Shown here one piece after another: positions 17,622-25,880 of a stretch of 64,000 nt of DNA (positions are counted from its first letter, which is position 1; each line of letters starts with the position of its first letter). This DNA comes from Bdellovibrio bacteriovorus (GTDB taxonomy: Bacteria > Bdellovibrionota > Bdellovibrionia > Bdellovibrionales > Bdellovibrionaceae). The DNA is taken from NCBI RefSeq assembly GCF_001592745.1, contig NZ_LUKD01000001.1, positions 1,185,384-1,249,383 of the forward strand, in the 5' to 3' direction. The position numbers and the translations under genes are program-made. The notes under the pieces are model-generated. The model made no database searches, was not told the DNA's origin, and saw only the letters and a program-made list of their open reading frames with translations.

Positions 17622-18140
17622 TTATTTTGCAGACTCTACCAAGCTTTTAAAATTCTGAAGTCCTTTATCAAATATGGGGCTCATCATAAAATCCATCATG
17701 ATCCCAAGGTAGCGTTTAAAGTAGGGAAGGTTTTGTTCATAGGACCACGTCAGCGTCGTTGTGGTCTCGCCGGAAGCGGCAACAATCCAGTGAGCCATAG
17801 CCTCACCCGGCATAGGCTTGTAAAAATCCATGCGCAGGTCCACTGACTTATCCGGAACGGCATTCACAATGGTCATCTTGCCTTCACCTGATTTTTCACC
17901 TGAATAGGTCATCGTAGAGCCAACACCCGTTCCGACCACTTCTGTTTTTGAAGTGGGATCACTTTCACTGAAAGGATTCCATTTCACAAATTCATTCAGG
18001 TCAGTGAGGCGTGGGTAAACCGCATTAAGGGGGGCGTTGATTTCGATGCTTCGAGCTAATTGGTATTGGGCGGGCATCAACACAGGCGCGATCAGTAGCA
18101 CAATGACCAAGGCGACAAGAAAATACATGGCTGTTTTCAT
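17622..18140 (-). CDS. SRPBCC (polyketide cyclase/START-like) protein with N-terminal membrane anchor
   Basis: 172 aa. A hydrophobic segment at residues 4-22 (MYFLVALVIVLLIAPVLM) is followed by the SRPBCC fold: SIEINAPLNAVYPRLTDLNEFVKWNPF, GTGVGSTMTYSGEK, and a C-terminal helix. This is the typical bacterial 'polyketide cyclase' with one TM helix. A hydrophobic ligand-binding role is expected from the fold; no catalytic residue is evident. First gene of an operon with the MBL-fold protein. Confidence 0.88.
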   Translation of the reverse strand: MKTAMYFLVALVIVLLIAPVLMPAQYQLARSIEINAPLNAVYPRLTDLNEFVKWNPFSESDPTSKTEVVGTGVGSTMTYSGEKSGEGKMTIVNAVPDKSVDLRMDFYKPMPGEAMAHWIVAASGETTTTLTWSYEQNLPYFKRYLGIMMDFMMSPIFDKGLQNFKSLVESAK

Positions 18141-18258
18141 AAAACTCCTCTCATTTTCCTAACACAAAGTCTGTCTACGCGAGACAAAACTGTCACGCGC
18201 AAAAGTGAGTCGTTCTGTGATCAAGACTAGGAAGCATCCAAAGACCATGTCAAAATAG

Positions 18259-18873
18259 ATGTCTATGTTAAAATCATTCTTTCCCGACCGCGATCACAAA
18301 GCCCTTTTATTTGATTTCGATGGCACTGTTGCTGACACCATGGGTGCGCACTTAAAGGCATGGAATATTGGCCTAGCTTCTTACAATCTCACTTTAAGTA
18401 AAGAACAACACCAGGCGTGGGCGGGCCGCCCGACAAGAAAAATTGTCGAGATGCTTAATGAAATGCACAAAGTGCAGATCCCGGCAGACGTCTTCTTGAA
18501 AGAAAAAGAAGTTCACTACTTTTCAGCAATCAACGAAATTAAAGAAATCAAGGCTGTCATGGATGTGATCAAGCACTATCATCGCAGACTCCCGATGGCG
18601 ATCGTAACCGGCAGCCGTCGACATCCCGTTGAAACAACATTAAAGCATTTAGGGATTACTCAATACTTCGAGCATTTGATTTGCGCTGAAGATTACCAAA
18701 ACGGAAAACCGGCACCAGACTGCTTTCTTTTAGGCGCGGAAAAGCTGGGGATTGATCCTGCCGAATGCCTAGTTTTTGAGGATGCGCACTTAGGAATCGA
18801 AGCCGCTCGTAATGCGCAGATGGATTGTTTGAAAGTGGACGAGTTTCAAAATCTCGTCCTAGTTAAATACTAA
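18259..18873 (+). CDS. HAD-IA family hydrolase (beta-phosphoglucomutase-like)
   Basis: 204 aa. HAD motif I is FDFDGTVADT (near residue 17), motif II VTGS (about 117), motif III lysine in GKPAPDCFLLGAEKLGI, and motif IV VFEDAHLGIEAA. The cap is helical (C1 subclass), and the AWAGRPTRKIVEML segment is shared with beta-phosphoglucomutase/YqaB (fructose-1-phosphatase-like) proteins. A sugar-phosphate phosphatase is the best guess. A start at ATG 18265 is equally possible because neither ATG has a good SD. Confidence 0.92.
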   Translation: MSMLKSFFPDRDHKALLFDFDGTVADTMGAHLKAWNIGLASYNLTLSKEQHQAWAGRPTRKIVEMLNEMHKVQIPADVFLKEKEVHYFSAINEIKEIKAVMDVIKHYHRRLPMAIVTGSRRHPVETTLKHLGITQYFEHLICAEDYQNGKPAPDCFLLGAEKLGIDPAECLVFEDAHLGIEAARNAQMDCLKVDEFQNLVLVKY

Positions 18874-19376
18874 TCTGGCTTGTAGCTGCTGATATTTTCA
18901 AAAAGCTTCGAGATTTTATGATAAAGCTCTGAGATATTTTTCTCAGGGCTTTTTCCAGATAAGTTTGAGGCATCTTCAATTTTTTCAATACAGCGCAAAT
19001 CTTGGCAGATGTAGTAAGAGCTACTGACATCTGAGCTCATGTTCACCGTTAGCATTCCAATATCTTCGGAGGTGCCGTAGGCATGGCACCAACTGCAAAG
19101 CCCTCCCACCGGATCACCCGTCGCAGCAGTCTTTTTGAAAGCGACTCCACGTGGAAGATCCCAGTTAGGCATTTTAAATACAAGATAAGTGTAAACGCCC
19201 GAGGGCTCTCTCCACGTAAAGTAGGAACTCACATTTAGCGGATACTTAAGACTTTCAGGAAGAACGAGTTTTTTCTGATCGCGTTTACGAAAGGCCTGAA
19301 GCAGCTCCTCTTCAGAAGCGATAGAAAACACATGTTCTTTTTGGAAGTTATTAATTTGCGATAGCACCTTACTCAC
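18870..19376 (-). CDS. FBP/EF-G-binding family protein (FusB-like, treble-clef zinc finger)
   Basis: 168 aa. The C-terminal half carries the FBP zinc finger: GGLCSWCHAYG near residue 92 and YICQDLRCIEKIED near 122, supplying four Cys ligands with the spacing seen in FusB/FusC. The N-terminal helical part also fits. FusB proteins bind EF-G and free stalled ribosomes, giving fusidic acid resistance; members in other bacteria are less understood. It starts with GTG (19374-19376); a second GTG at 19367 has a better SD (AGAGG). It overlaps an unusual open frame upstream (see 19369-19569). Confidence 0.85.
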   Translation of the reverse strand: MSKVLSQINNFQKEHVFSIASEEELLQAFRKRDQKKLVLPESLKYPLNVSSYFTWREPSGVYTYLVFKMPNWDLPRGVAFKKTAATGDPVGGLCSWCHAYGTSEDIGMLTVNMSSDVSSSYYICQDLRCIEKIEDASNLSGKSPEKNISELYHKISKLFENISSYKPD

Positions 19377-19569
19377 CTCTTCTTGCTAATTTTAGGTCAG
19401 ATGTTACGAAAACAAAAGACTCAATTTCTAGGTCGGGCTTCTTTTCAGAGAGTGACTCAAATAAAGCTTTCAAACCAGTGATGTTTACCAAAGATGTGTC
19501 AAAGGCGTCACCGTCTGTATCTAGGTGATCTAAAATAGAATCGTGCCCTTTAAGGGCGAAAGGATGACT
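19369..19569 (-). other. Protein-like open frame without a standard start, upstream of FBP gene
   Basis: On the minus strand a 66-codon frame is open from 19569 to a TAA at 19369-19371, which overlaps the start of the FBP gene. Its translation is protein-like (ILDHLDTDGDAFDTSLVN, then ALFESLSEKKPDLEIESFVF). There is no ATG or GTG; the first TTG is at 19491. It might be a gene remnant, a small protein with a rare start (ATT), or chance. It fills most of the gap between the FBP and CBS genes. Confidence 0.3.
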
Positions 19570-19571
19570 TT

Positions 19572-20057
19572 ATGAAAGCAAAATTTACTTCCCCCGAATC
19601 CGATCGAAGAACCCACCGTCCCCATCTGGAATGGGAAAAAACTGAAATCATCTCTATTGATCCGGAGGCCTCTCTCACTGAAGCAGCTGAACTCATGAAA
19701 GAATATCAAATCGGTGATGTTTTAGTTATGCATGAAGATGGACATGGCTCACTTCTTGGAATTCTGACCGACCGGGATATAGCTATGTGCATCGCCGATG
19801 GTGCCAATCCGGATCGTGTGCGCGTAAGTCGTGTGATGTCGCGCTCGCCAGTCACGGCTAGATCCGAAGACGATGTTTTTACGATGATATCTTTAATGAA
19901 ACGTTCGGGCGTGACTCGCTTGCCTCTTTTAGACCGCCGAGGCCGCCTTACGGGAGTCATCACCGCGAAGAACATGATTGAAATTTTAACGGGCGCTCTT
20001 TTCGATCTGACTCAGATCGGAGAAACGCAGCACGATAATGAGTGGCAGAAACATTAG
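19572..20057 (+). CDS. CBS-domain pair protein
   Basis: 161 aa made of one Bateman module: CBS1 about residues 25-80 (ISIDPEASLTEAAELMKEY; GILTDRDIAMCIADG) and CBS2 about 88-145 (VMSRSPVTARSEDDVFTM; RLPLLDRRGRLTGVITAKNM). Such proteins bind adenine nucleotides or other ligands and act as sensors; no output domain is attached. An acidic tail follows. SD AAGGATG precedes ATG 19572. The DUF4440 gene follows after 9 bp, so the two are probably one transcript. Confidence 0.93.
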   Translation: MKAKFTSPESDRRTHRPHLEWEKTEIISIDPEASLTEAAELMKEYQIGDVLVMHEDGHGSLLGILTDRDIAMCIADGANPDRVRVSRVMSRSPVTARSEDDVFTMISLMKRSGVTRLPLLDRRGRLTGVITAKNMIEILTGALFDLTQIGETQHDNEWQKH

Positions 20058-20066
20058 GAGGTTTTT

Positions 20067-20429
20067 ATGAATGCTCCGAACAAAGAAGAGATATTGAATC
20101 TAGAAAATCAGTATTGGGATGCAATGAAGACGAAGGACGTCGAGGCGGCTGTGTCTTTAACAAAGTTTCCCTGTATCGTCACAGGCCCAGAGGGCGTGCG
20201 TAGTATCGACGAAGAACAGTATCGCCAAATGATGAATGCGATGACTTCCACTGATCGCTTTAAAGATATCGAAATTAACGAGCCCCAATTAACTATACTT
20301 AACGAGGATGCGGCTTTGCTTACTTACAATATTGAAGTGAGCGGAATGAAGATGCTCGATGTATCAACTTGGGTGCGCGAAAATGGCAAATGGGTCTGCG
20401 CCTATCACTCTGAAAACCCTGTGCACTAA
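20067..20429 (+). CDS. NTF2-like/DUF4440 protein
   Basis: 120 aa, one cone-shaped SnoaL/NTF2-like domain (ILNLENQYWDAMKTKDVEA, then VSTWVRENGKWVCAYHSENP, the typical end of DUF4440). No signal peptide. Members bind small ligands or act as isomerases, and no catalytic residues can be assigned here. SD GGAGG in the short gap behind the CBS gene; a terminator follows directly. Confidence 0.88.
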   Translation: MNAPNKEEILNLENQYWDAMKTKDVEAAVSLTKFPCIVTGPEGVRSIDEEQYRQMMNAMTSTDRFKDIEINEPQLTILNEDAALLTYNIEVSGMKMLDVSTWVRENGKWVCAYHSENPVH

Positions 20430-20436
20430 TTTTCAC

Positions 20437-20459
20437 CGGAGTCGCCCACGGCGACTCCG
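20437..20459. terminator. Hairpin between convergent DUF4440 and SDR genes
   Basis: A 10-bp perfect stem CGGAGTCGCC / GGCGACTCCG with a 3-nt loop. TATTTT lies on the plus-strand 3' side and AAAATT on the other, allowing bidirectional termination. It ends one base before the SDR stop codon. Confidence 0.8.
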
Positions 20460-20460
20460 A

Positions 20461-21396
20461 CTATTTTAAAAAGTCTGCCACGTTGGGATGAAGTCCCTTT
20501 TCTTCTGCATCCATGTAAGACCAGACATCCGGTTGTGTTCCATTGATGTCGCGAACTCCATATTCTTTGGCAAGCTGTCCTGAATTGACGGAACGCTGAT
20601 TCCAGCGTGAGCGCTCTGAATCTGCGGCCACCGCCGCAATACATCTTCCAACAAATCTTGGCGATTCAGATAAAAGAAATCCTGGAGGCGCCTTCGCGTC
20701 TTTCCAGTTCGCTTCAGTCACGCCGAAATGCTCAAGCATCATTTCAGATCGTAACCAACCTGGTGATACCGTCATTGCGGTGGCGCCAAACTGCTTAAGC
20801 TCATGACCTTGAGAAAACCCCAAGCGATTGATCGAAACTTTCGCCAAATCGTAAAAAACAGAGATGCGGTAATTCTTAAGGTTGTATTCTAAAGTCCCGT
20901 CCGTAACTTCCACAAGAAGTCCACCGGGCTTGCGTAAAAGCGGCGACAGAAAAAAAGATGTGATCAAGTGAGTATCTACGGCTAAACGCAACATGCGAAG
21001 ACCTTGATTAAGATCAAGCTCCCACAGAGGTTTATTCCAGGTATCCGGGGAACCAACCATGGCTTCGCCACCCCAAATATCATTCACCAGAATATCAAGG
21101 CCACCAAAGTCTTTAGAGATGCGGTCGGCAAGATTTTTTACTTCATCTTGATTCAAATGATCAGTGGGAATGGCAATTCCGTTACCACCTAAACTTGTTA
21201 CAAGCTCTGCGGTTTCTTCGATAGTTTCTGATCTTTTATAATCAGAACGCGCCGAGCCTTCAGCCCGAGTTGTTCGGCCTGTGCAGATCACAGTCGCGCC
21301 CGCCTCGCCCAAAGCCGTTGCAATTCCGCGACCCGCGCCACGAGTCGCACCAGCGACAACGGCAATTTTATTCCTAAGAGGTTTTGATGTGTTCAT
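20461..21396 (-). CDS. SDR family oxidoreductase
   Basis: 311 aa, a long classical SDR. The cofactor motif is AGATRGAGRGIA (residues 15-26, TGxxxGxG type), followed by TGRTTRAE, which favours NADP(H). The active site Tyr-Lys is in FYDLAKVSINRLG, and the NNAG-equivalent is VNDIWGGE. The C-terminal extension (about 255-311) with SGQLAKEYGVRDINGTQPD occurs in a subgroup of SDRs annotated as dehydrogenases of unknown substrate. The gene stands alone and its regulation is not visible. Confidence 0.9.
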   Translation of the reverse strand: MNTSKPLRNKIAVVAGATRGAGRGIATALGEAGATVICTGRTTRAEGSARSDYKRSETIEETAELVTSLGGNGIAIPTDHLNQDEVKNLADRISKDFGGLDILVNDIWGGEAMVGSPDTWNKPLWELDLNQGLRMLRLAVDTHLITSFFLSPLLRKPGGLLVEVTDGTLEYNLKNYRISVFYDLAKVSINRLGFSQGHELKQFGATAMTVSPGWLRSEMMLEHFGVTEANWKDAKAPPGFLLSESPRFVGRCIAAVAADSERSRWNQRSVNSGQLAKEYGVRDINGTQPDVWSYMDAEEKGLHPNVADFLK

Positions 21397-21497
21397 TGAT
21401 AACCGGCCCTATTGAAAACTAAGTGCTAAAACCTGCGCCTTGCACACCATATTCCAAGATATCTTCATCAATCTTGTCAACGAGTCGGTTGTAGGGG

Positions 21498-21929
21498 CTA
21501 AAAATACTTTAGTTTGATGTCCAATGTTTTTGTTTCCGAGGATTTAAAGGCAGCGCGTTTAAAACTGGGGGCTCCAAAATAGACTCGGGGGTTCATAGAA
21601 AATCCAAAACCTTCTTGCGGCAGTCCGACAAAATTTGTCTTAAATTTTTTATCTTCGTCTTCATCGTGCATGACCGCAACGGCATATGTGTCATCGTCAA
21701 GATCATCGACATCAATGCTCAATTCTTTTTTACCTTCGAGCTTGAGATAAAATGTTTTAGTCGCCTGTTCTGCTTTGCCTGGAAAACTTTCCTTCTGCTT
21801 TTCTGAAAAAATGCTGACGGCCAGATATCCATTTCCGTTTCGCAAGTTTGAAAAATTTAATGTCAGTGACCACGCAGGCAAAGAAAGTAAAATGATGACA
21901 TAGGCACATAAAAATTTAAGCTTCGACAT
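21498..21929 (-). CDS. DUF2141 exported protein, last gene of carotenoid operon
   Basis: 143 aa with a signal peptide (FLCAYVIILLSLPAWS, cleavage near residue 21) followed by a beta-rich DUF2141 domain (LTLNFSNLRNGNGYLAVSIF; DTYAVAVMHDEDEDKKF; GFGFSMNPRVYFGAPSF). DUF2141 genes often sit beside carotenoid glycosyltransferases; the role is unknown. It overlaps the preceding GT2 gene by 14 bp and is therefore part of the crt transcription unit. Confidence 0.88.
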   Translation of the reverse strand: MSKLKFLCAYVIILLSLPAWSLTLNFSNLRNGNGYLAVSIFSEKQKESFPGKAEQATKTFYLKLEGKKELSIDVDDLDDDTYAVAVMHDEDEDKKFKTNFVGLPQEGFGFSMNPRVYFGAPSFKRAAFKSSETKTLDIKLKYF

Positions 21930-22953
21930 AATCTCTCTCCTGCCAAGTTACTTTTTTCTTTCTCAGTGTCTCTAAAACTCCGGCCATGGATATCACAGCA
22001 AAAAGAATTAGGCTCAATGGCGCTAAAAGAACTCCCCACCAAGAAAATCGCCCGTGTTGACGTTGAATGAAACCAAGAAACAAAAGTCCGACGATAGTAA
22101 TCCAAGTGAACTGAAAAAAGAGGCAGTAGACTAGAGTAATTTCAAGAAAGGCTGCAAAAGAAACCTTCTTCATTCCGAGCCTTAGAAGACGTATCCATCC
22201 ACGCCAAAACTCTTTAGCAGTATCGTACATCTGAACTTCATAAAGGGAGGTCTTGGGAAAAATGCGGTACTTTAATCCTTTTTCTAAGACTCCTTTTGCC
22301 ATATCAATGTCTTCGGTAAGTGAAGAACGAAGTGCTTCATGACCGCCTATAGAGTTATAAGCCGCCTTTGAAATTAAAAGATACTGCCCGATGGCGTAGA
22401 TGCGCGAGGTGCCTTTGCTTTGCGGAAAACCAGCCGCGATTAAAGGAAGAAGATGAAATAAACCTAAACCCTGCTCCCACCAGTTCAAGCAACGGTGGTG
22501 CGGAGGTGCTGAAATGAGGTCCGCTTTTTCCTGCAAAAGAAAACCTAAAGCTTGGGATAAGGAATCGGGCCTGTGACGAGTGTCTGCATCAGTAAAAAGG
22601 AAGTAATCACCTTGCGCTAACTGCGCGCCATAAGCACAAGCCCATGACTTTCCTACCCAGCCCTCGGGTTTGGGCGGAGCTTTTAAAACTCGCACGTTCT
22701 CCCTTGCCGCCACTTCGAAAGTTTTATCCGTAGAGCTGTCATCGACAACTAAGATCTCTGCTTGCACCCCCGACAATCTTTGCAAACTCTGAAGCAAAGG
22801 CCCGATGTTGTGCTCTTCATTTCGGCAGGGAACGATAATTGAAACCAGCGGCAATTTTTTAACATTCAAGTTAGTTGCGTGCCGACGCCATGATCTCGTG
22901 CGGATAATTAAAACAAAAAGCCCCGCCGTAGATAAAAGCAGATTAAGAATCAC
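21916..22953 (-). CDS. GT2 glycosyltransferase (CrtQ-like)
   Basis: 345 aa. An N-terminal TM helix (residues 2-18) precedes the GT-A domain: VSIIVPCRNEEHNIGPLL, the DDSS nucleotide site VVDDSSTDKT, the metal motif DADTRH, and EDIDMAKGVLEKG as catalytic base region. Two or three C-terminal TM helices (from about 263) follow. This layout matches carotenoid glycosyltransferases such as staphyloxanthin CrtQ and hopene-associated GTs. Position inside the crt operon supports glycosylation of a hydroxylated or carboxylated carotenoid. It overlaps both neighbours. Confidence 0.87.
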   Translation of the reverse strand: MILNLLLSTAGLFVLIIRTRSWRRHATNLNVKKLPLVSIIVPCRNEEHNIGPLLQSLQRLSGVQAEILVVDDSSTDKTFEVAARENVRVLKAPPKPEGWVGKSWACAYGAQLAQGDYFLFTDADTRHRPDSLSQALGFLLQEKADLISAPPHHRCLNWWEQGLGLFHLLPLIAAGFPQSKGTSRIYAIGQYLLISKAAYNSIGGHEALRSSLTEDIDMAKGVLEKGLKYRIFPKTSLYEVQMYDTAKEFWRGWIRLLRLGMKKVSFAAFLEITLVYCLFFQFTWITIVGLLFLGFIQRQHGRFSWWGVLLAPLSLILFAVISMAGVLETLRKKKVTWQERDYVEA

Positions 22954-23540
22954 TTTAAAACCGCCAGAGTCTCTTTCACTCCAGGATAACCTTCAACAAA
23001 CCAAGTCCACCAGGCTGTGATCATTATCAAATGACCGACAAGGATAAAAAAGTGACTCCACATCTCTACTCGATCTGATTTCTGAGTAAAATAGCGATGC
23101 CAGTGCATACCTTCGTCAACCAGGCTGTAAACGATGCTTAGGAATATCAGCACCAAGGCTGGAATTTTCATAAAGCTAGGATTTTCATAAGCCAAGCACA
23201 GCGCCAGCACACTTGAAATACCGGCCGCAATTGTGATGTGATGAACTAAGGCTTCTCCACGTTGAAGCGCCTCTTTATAGACGGTGCGGTGGCCAATCGT
23301 ATCAAAGGCGATTGCGGCAGTGAAAATAAATGTGCCTACCGGAATATTCCAAGCATAGCCCGGGTATTCAATTCCGTTGATATAACCCACGCTGAAAAAA
23401 GCGGCGATGACTGAAAAAAGACCTAGCATCATGCCAACCCACACCGTGTAAACCAGCCAGTCTTTTAAATCAAACTGACGAATACGCATGACGTAAACAA
23501 TGGAATCTTCAAGAAATGTAGTTTGCTCAGGCTTTTGCAT
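22950..23540 (-). CDS. Unknown multi-pass membrane protein in carotenoid operon
   Basis: 196 aa with five or six predicted TM helices. I do not recognise the family. Several polar residues repeat near the membrane: FDTIGHRTVYKEAL, EALVHHITIAAG, EGMHWHRYF and WSHFFILVGHLIM. Seven or more histidines placed like this resemble integral-membrane di-iron hydroxylases/ketolases (CrtZ/CrtW group), but the canonical HxxxH/HxxHH order is absent. It overlaps crtB by 14 bp and the glycosyltransferase by 4 bp, with SD GGAGG. A carotenoid-tailoring step, needed to give the glycosyltransferase a hydroxyl, is the obvious guess. Confidence 0.75.
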   Translation of the reverse strand: MQKPEQTTFLEDSIVYVMRIRQFDLKDWLVYTVWVGMMLGLFSVIAAFFSVGYINGIEYPGYAWNIPVGTFIFTAAIAFDTIGHRTVYKEALQRGEALVHHITIAAGISSVLALCLAYENPSFMKIPALVLIFLSIVYSLVDEGMHWHRYFTQKSDRVEMWSHFFILVGHLIMITAWWTWFVEGYPGVKETLAVLK

Positions 23541-24393
23541 TGGACCTCCATAAAACTATACGCCCGGTTAACGAAGACATCACCCAGAATATTCCAAGAC
23601 CAACGAGCCAGATCTTGTGCGGGAAAGAAACATATATACGCGAATCCAAAGACGTGGGGCCCAGGCGTAAGATTTTAGATCCGATCTGTGAATACACGGC
23701 AGCCGCAATCGCGACAGCCAAAGCAGAGCGTAGCGGAAGGTATTTTAGTCCTTCGCGACCCTCGCGATATAATCCATCTGCCTTTTTTAATAGCCTCTGA
23801 ACCACGGTGTACACTTGCTCTCTCTGTTCGATAGCAAGAAGGCGCTCGGTGTTCACACCGGCCTCATCCAACCAAGATTGAGGCAGATAGATACGGCCTT
23901 TTTCAAAGTCTTCTTTCACGTCGCGCGCGATGTTCGTCAGTTGCATCGCATTTCCCATACTAATGGCAGCTTGTTGTGCTAATGCCAGATTGGCTTTCAT
24001 CAGGTAACACATCATAACGCCGACAACACCTGCAACCTGATAGGCATACACATCCAGCTCGGCCTCGTTTTTGATACGAACGGCTTGAGTGTCTTTTTGA
24101 AATCCTGCAAGAAGCTCAAAAGGATGCTCTGCTGGGATCGAGTGCTTTCGACACACTTTTCCTAAAGAAGAAAAAATTGCGTGCGTGTTTTCGCCACGCA
24201 GACCTTTGAGGGTGTTGGTTTGCAATTCTTCAAGCTCACGAAGATTTCCGCCATTGTCGATCACATCATCGCAATGCCGACACCAACGATACAACACCCA
24301 ACAGTCATGCTTAGTTTCTTGAGAGAAAAAGAGACTTGCAAGATAAAAACTCTTTGAGCCTTTTTCTATCGCCTGTTCAGCGTCTTGGATCAT
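23527..24393 (-). CDS. crtB: Phytoene synthase
   Basis: 288 aa squalene/phytoene synthase. First Asp-rich motif HCDDVIDN (about residue 40) and second NIARDVKEDFEKGRIYLP (about 152-169) bind diphosphate-Mg. FYLASLFF near the start is also typical (SFYLAS). It condenses two GGPP molecules to phytoene and works at the membrane face. A C-terminal hydrophobic stretch (KIWLVGLGIFWVMS) may anchor it. The start overlaps the crtI stop by 4 bp. Confidence 0.96.
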   Translation of the reverse strand: MIQDAEQAIEKGSKSFYLASLFFSQETKHDCWVLYRWCRHCDDVIDNGGNLRELEELQTNTLKGLRGENTHAIFSSLGKVCRKHSIPAEHPFELLAGFQKDTQAVRIKNEAELDVYAYQVAGVVGVMMCYLMKANLALAQQAAISMGNAMQLTNIARDVKEDFEKGRIYLPQSWLDEAGVNTERLLAIEQREQVYTVVQRLLKKADGLYREGREGLKYLPLRSALAVAIAAAVYSQIGSKILRLGPTSLDSRIYVSFPHKIWLVGLGIFWVMSSLTGRIVLWRSNAKA

Positions 24394-25880
24394 AATCTCC
24401 CCATGTCTTCCTGAATAACACTGACTGTGGCCTTAGCTGAGGAAATGACTCCAGGTACTCCTGCCCCCGGATGAGTTCCCGCTCCTACAAAGTACAAACC
24501 CTTCACCGAAGCATCACGATTGTGAGTTCTGAAGTAAGCACTTTGGTGCAGAACCGGCTCTAAAGAAAAGGCCGAGCCGACGTGGGCATTCAAGTCTTTT
24601 TTAAAATCATCCGGAGTTACAATTTTTTGTACGACCAGATTTTCCTTAAGGCCCGGAAGATATTTCTCTTCCAAATAGTTCATAATCTTTTCGGCGTATT
24701 TAGGACCTTCCACGGACCAATCAACTTTGAGATTTCCTAAATGCGCGACGGGAGACAACACATAGAAGCACTCATGCCCTGCCGGAGCCAAAGAAGCATC
24801 AGTGCGCGTGGGTGCGTGCAAATAAAGAGAGAAGTCATCCGGAAGTTTTCCGCGCTTAAAGATGTCATCAAGAAGACCGCGGTAACGAGGTCCAAATATC
24901 ACGTTATGATGAGCCAGTTCGGGATAAGTTTTCTTCGTTCCAAAGTAGATCAAGAATAACGCCATACTGTGGCGCATGCTTTCAACCCGGCGAGCGGTTT
25001 CTTTCGTCGCCTTTTCAGAGCGCAAAAGGTGCTTGTACGTATGGACAACGTCACCATTACTTACAACCAAGTCGAACTTTTGTGTGCGACCATCTTTTAA
25101 CTTTAAACCTGTGACCTTTTGCCCGGTAGTGAGAATTTCATCCACCTCGCAAGAAAGCTCAATCTTTCCACCCAATTCTTTAAAGAGTTTTACCAATGCT
25201 TGCACTAAGGCACCCGTTCCTCCGCGAGGAAAATAGACGCCGCCTTTTCTTTCAAGGTAGTGAATCAAAGTATAGATACTTGACGTAGAAAAAGGATTTC
25301 CACCTACAAGCAAGCTATGAAAGCTAAAGGCCTGGCGAAGATGTTCATTTTTAATGTAGCGACCAACAGTATCATAAACACTGCGGTCGGCGCGAAGTCG
25401 CATCAGCTGAGGCGCGGTTTTTACCATGCTCCATACATTTAAAAAAGGTTTTGCCGCTAATTTTTCATAACCTTCGTGGTATACGTCCTTCGAGTAAGAA
25501 AGAAACTTACGATACCCTTCTGCATCCGACGGAGAAATTTTCTTGATCTGGCCAATAGTGTCTTCGACATCACCACCATAATCAAATTGCACACCGTCGT
25601 GCCAGAACAGCTTATAAAAAGGCTCCACTTTCATAAGTTCGACGTAGTCTTCAATTTTGCGACCACTGATCGAGAATAATTCCGTTAATGTTTCTGGAGC
25701 CGTGATGACCGTAGGGCCTGCATCGAAAGTAAATCCGTTTTCTTTAAAGACGTAAGCTCTTCCGCCTGGCAAATCGCGTTTTTCAAATATCGTGACATCA
25801 AAACCTGCCGTTTGCAGTCGTATTGCCGATGCCAGTCCACCAAATCCACTGCCAATAACCGCAGCCTTTTTTCTATTCAT
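24390..25880 (-). CDS. crtI: Phytoene desaturase
   Basis: 496 aa, CrtI-type. N-terminal FAD dinucleotide motif AVIGSGFGGLASAIRLQTAG (residues 7-26). The C-terminal bacterial phytoene dehydrogenase signature is in residues about 455-490 (GLYFVGAGTHPGAGVPGVIS). It converts phytoene to lycopene (or fewer double bonds) in the membrane. It overlaps the GGPP synthase gene by 8 bp. The number of desaturation steps cannot be read from sequence; the neighbouring lycopene cyclase suggests lycopene. Confidence 0.96.
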   Translation of the reverse strand: MNRKKAAVIGSGFGGLASAIRLQTAGFDVTIFEKRDLPGGRAYVFKENGFTFDAGPTVITAPETLTELFSISGRKIEDYVELMKVEPFYKLFWHDGVQFDYGGDVEDTIGQIKKISPSDAEGYRKFLSYSKDVYHEGYEKLAAKPFLNVWSMVKTAPQLMRLRADRSVYDTVGRYIKNEHLRQAFSFHSLLVGGNPFSTSSIYTLIHYLERKGGVYFPRGGTGALVQALVKLFKELGGKIELSCEVDEILTTGQKVTGLKLKDGRTQKFDLVVSNGDVVHTYKHLLRSEKATKETARRVESMRHSMALFLIYFGTKKTYPELAHHNVIFGPRYRGLLDDIFKRGKLPDDFSLYLHAPTRTDASLAPAGHECFYVLSPVAHLGNLKVDWSVEGPKYAEKIMNYLEEKYLPGLKENLVVQKIVTPDDFKKDLNAHVGSAFSLEPVLHQSAYFRTHNRDASVKGLYFVGAGTHPGAGVPGVISSAKATVSVIQEDMGRL

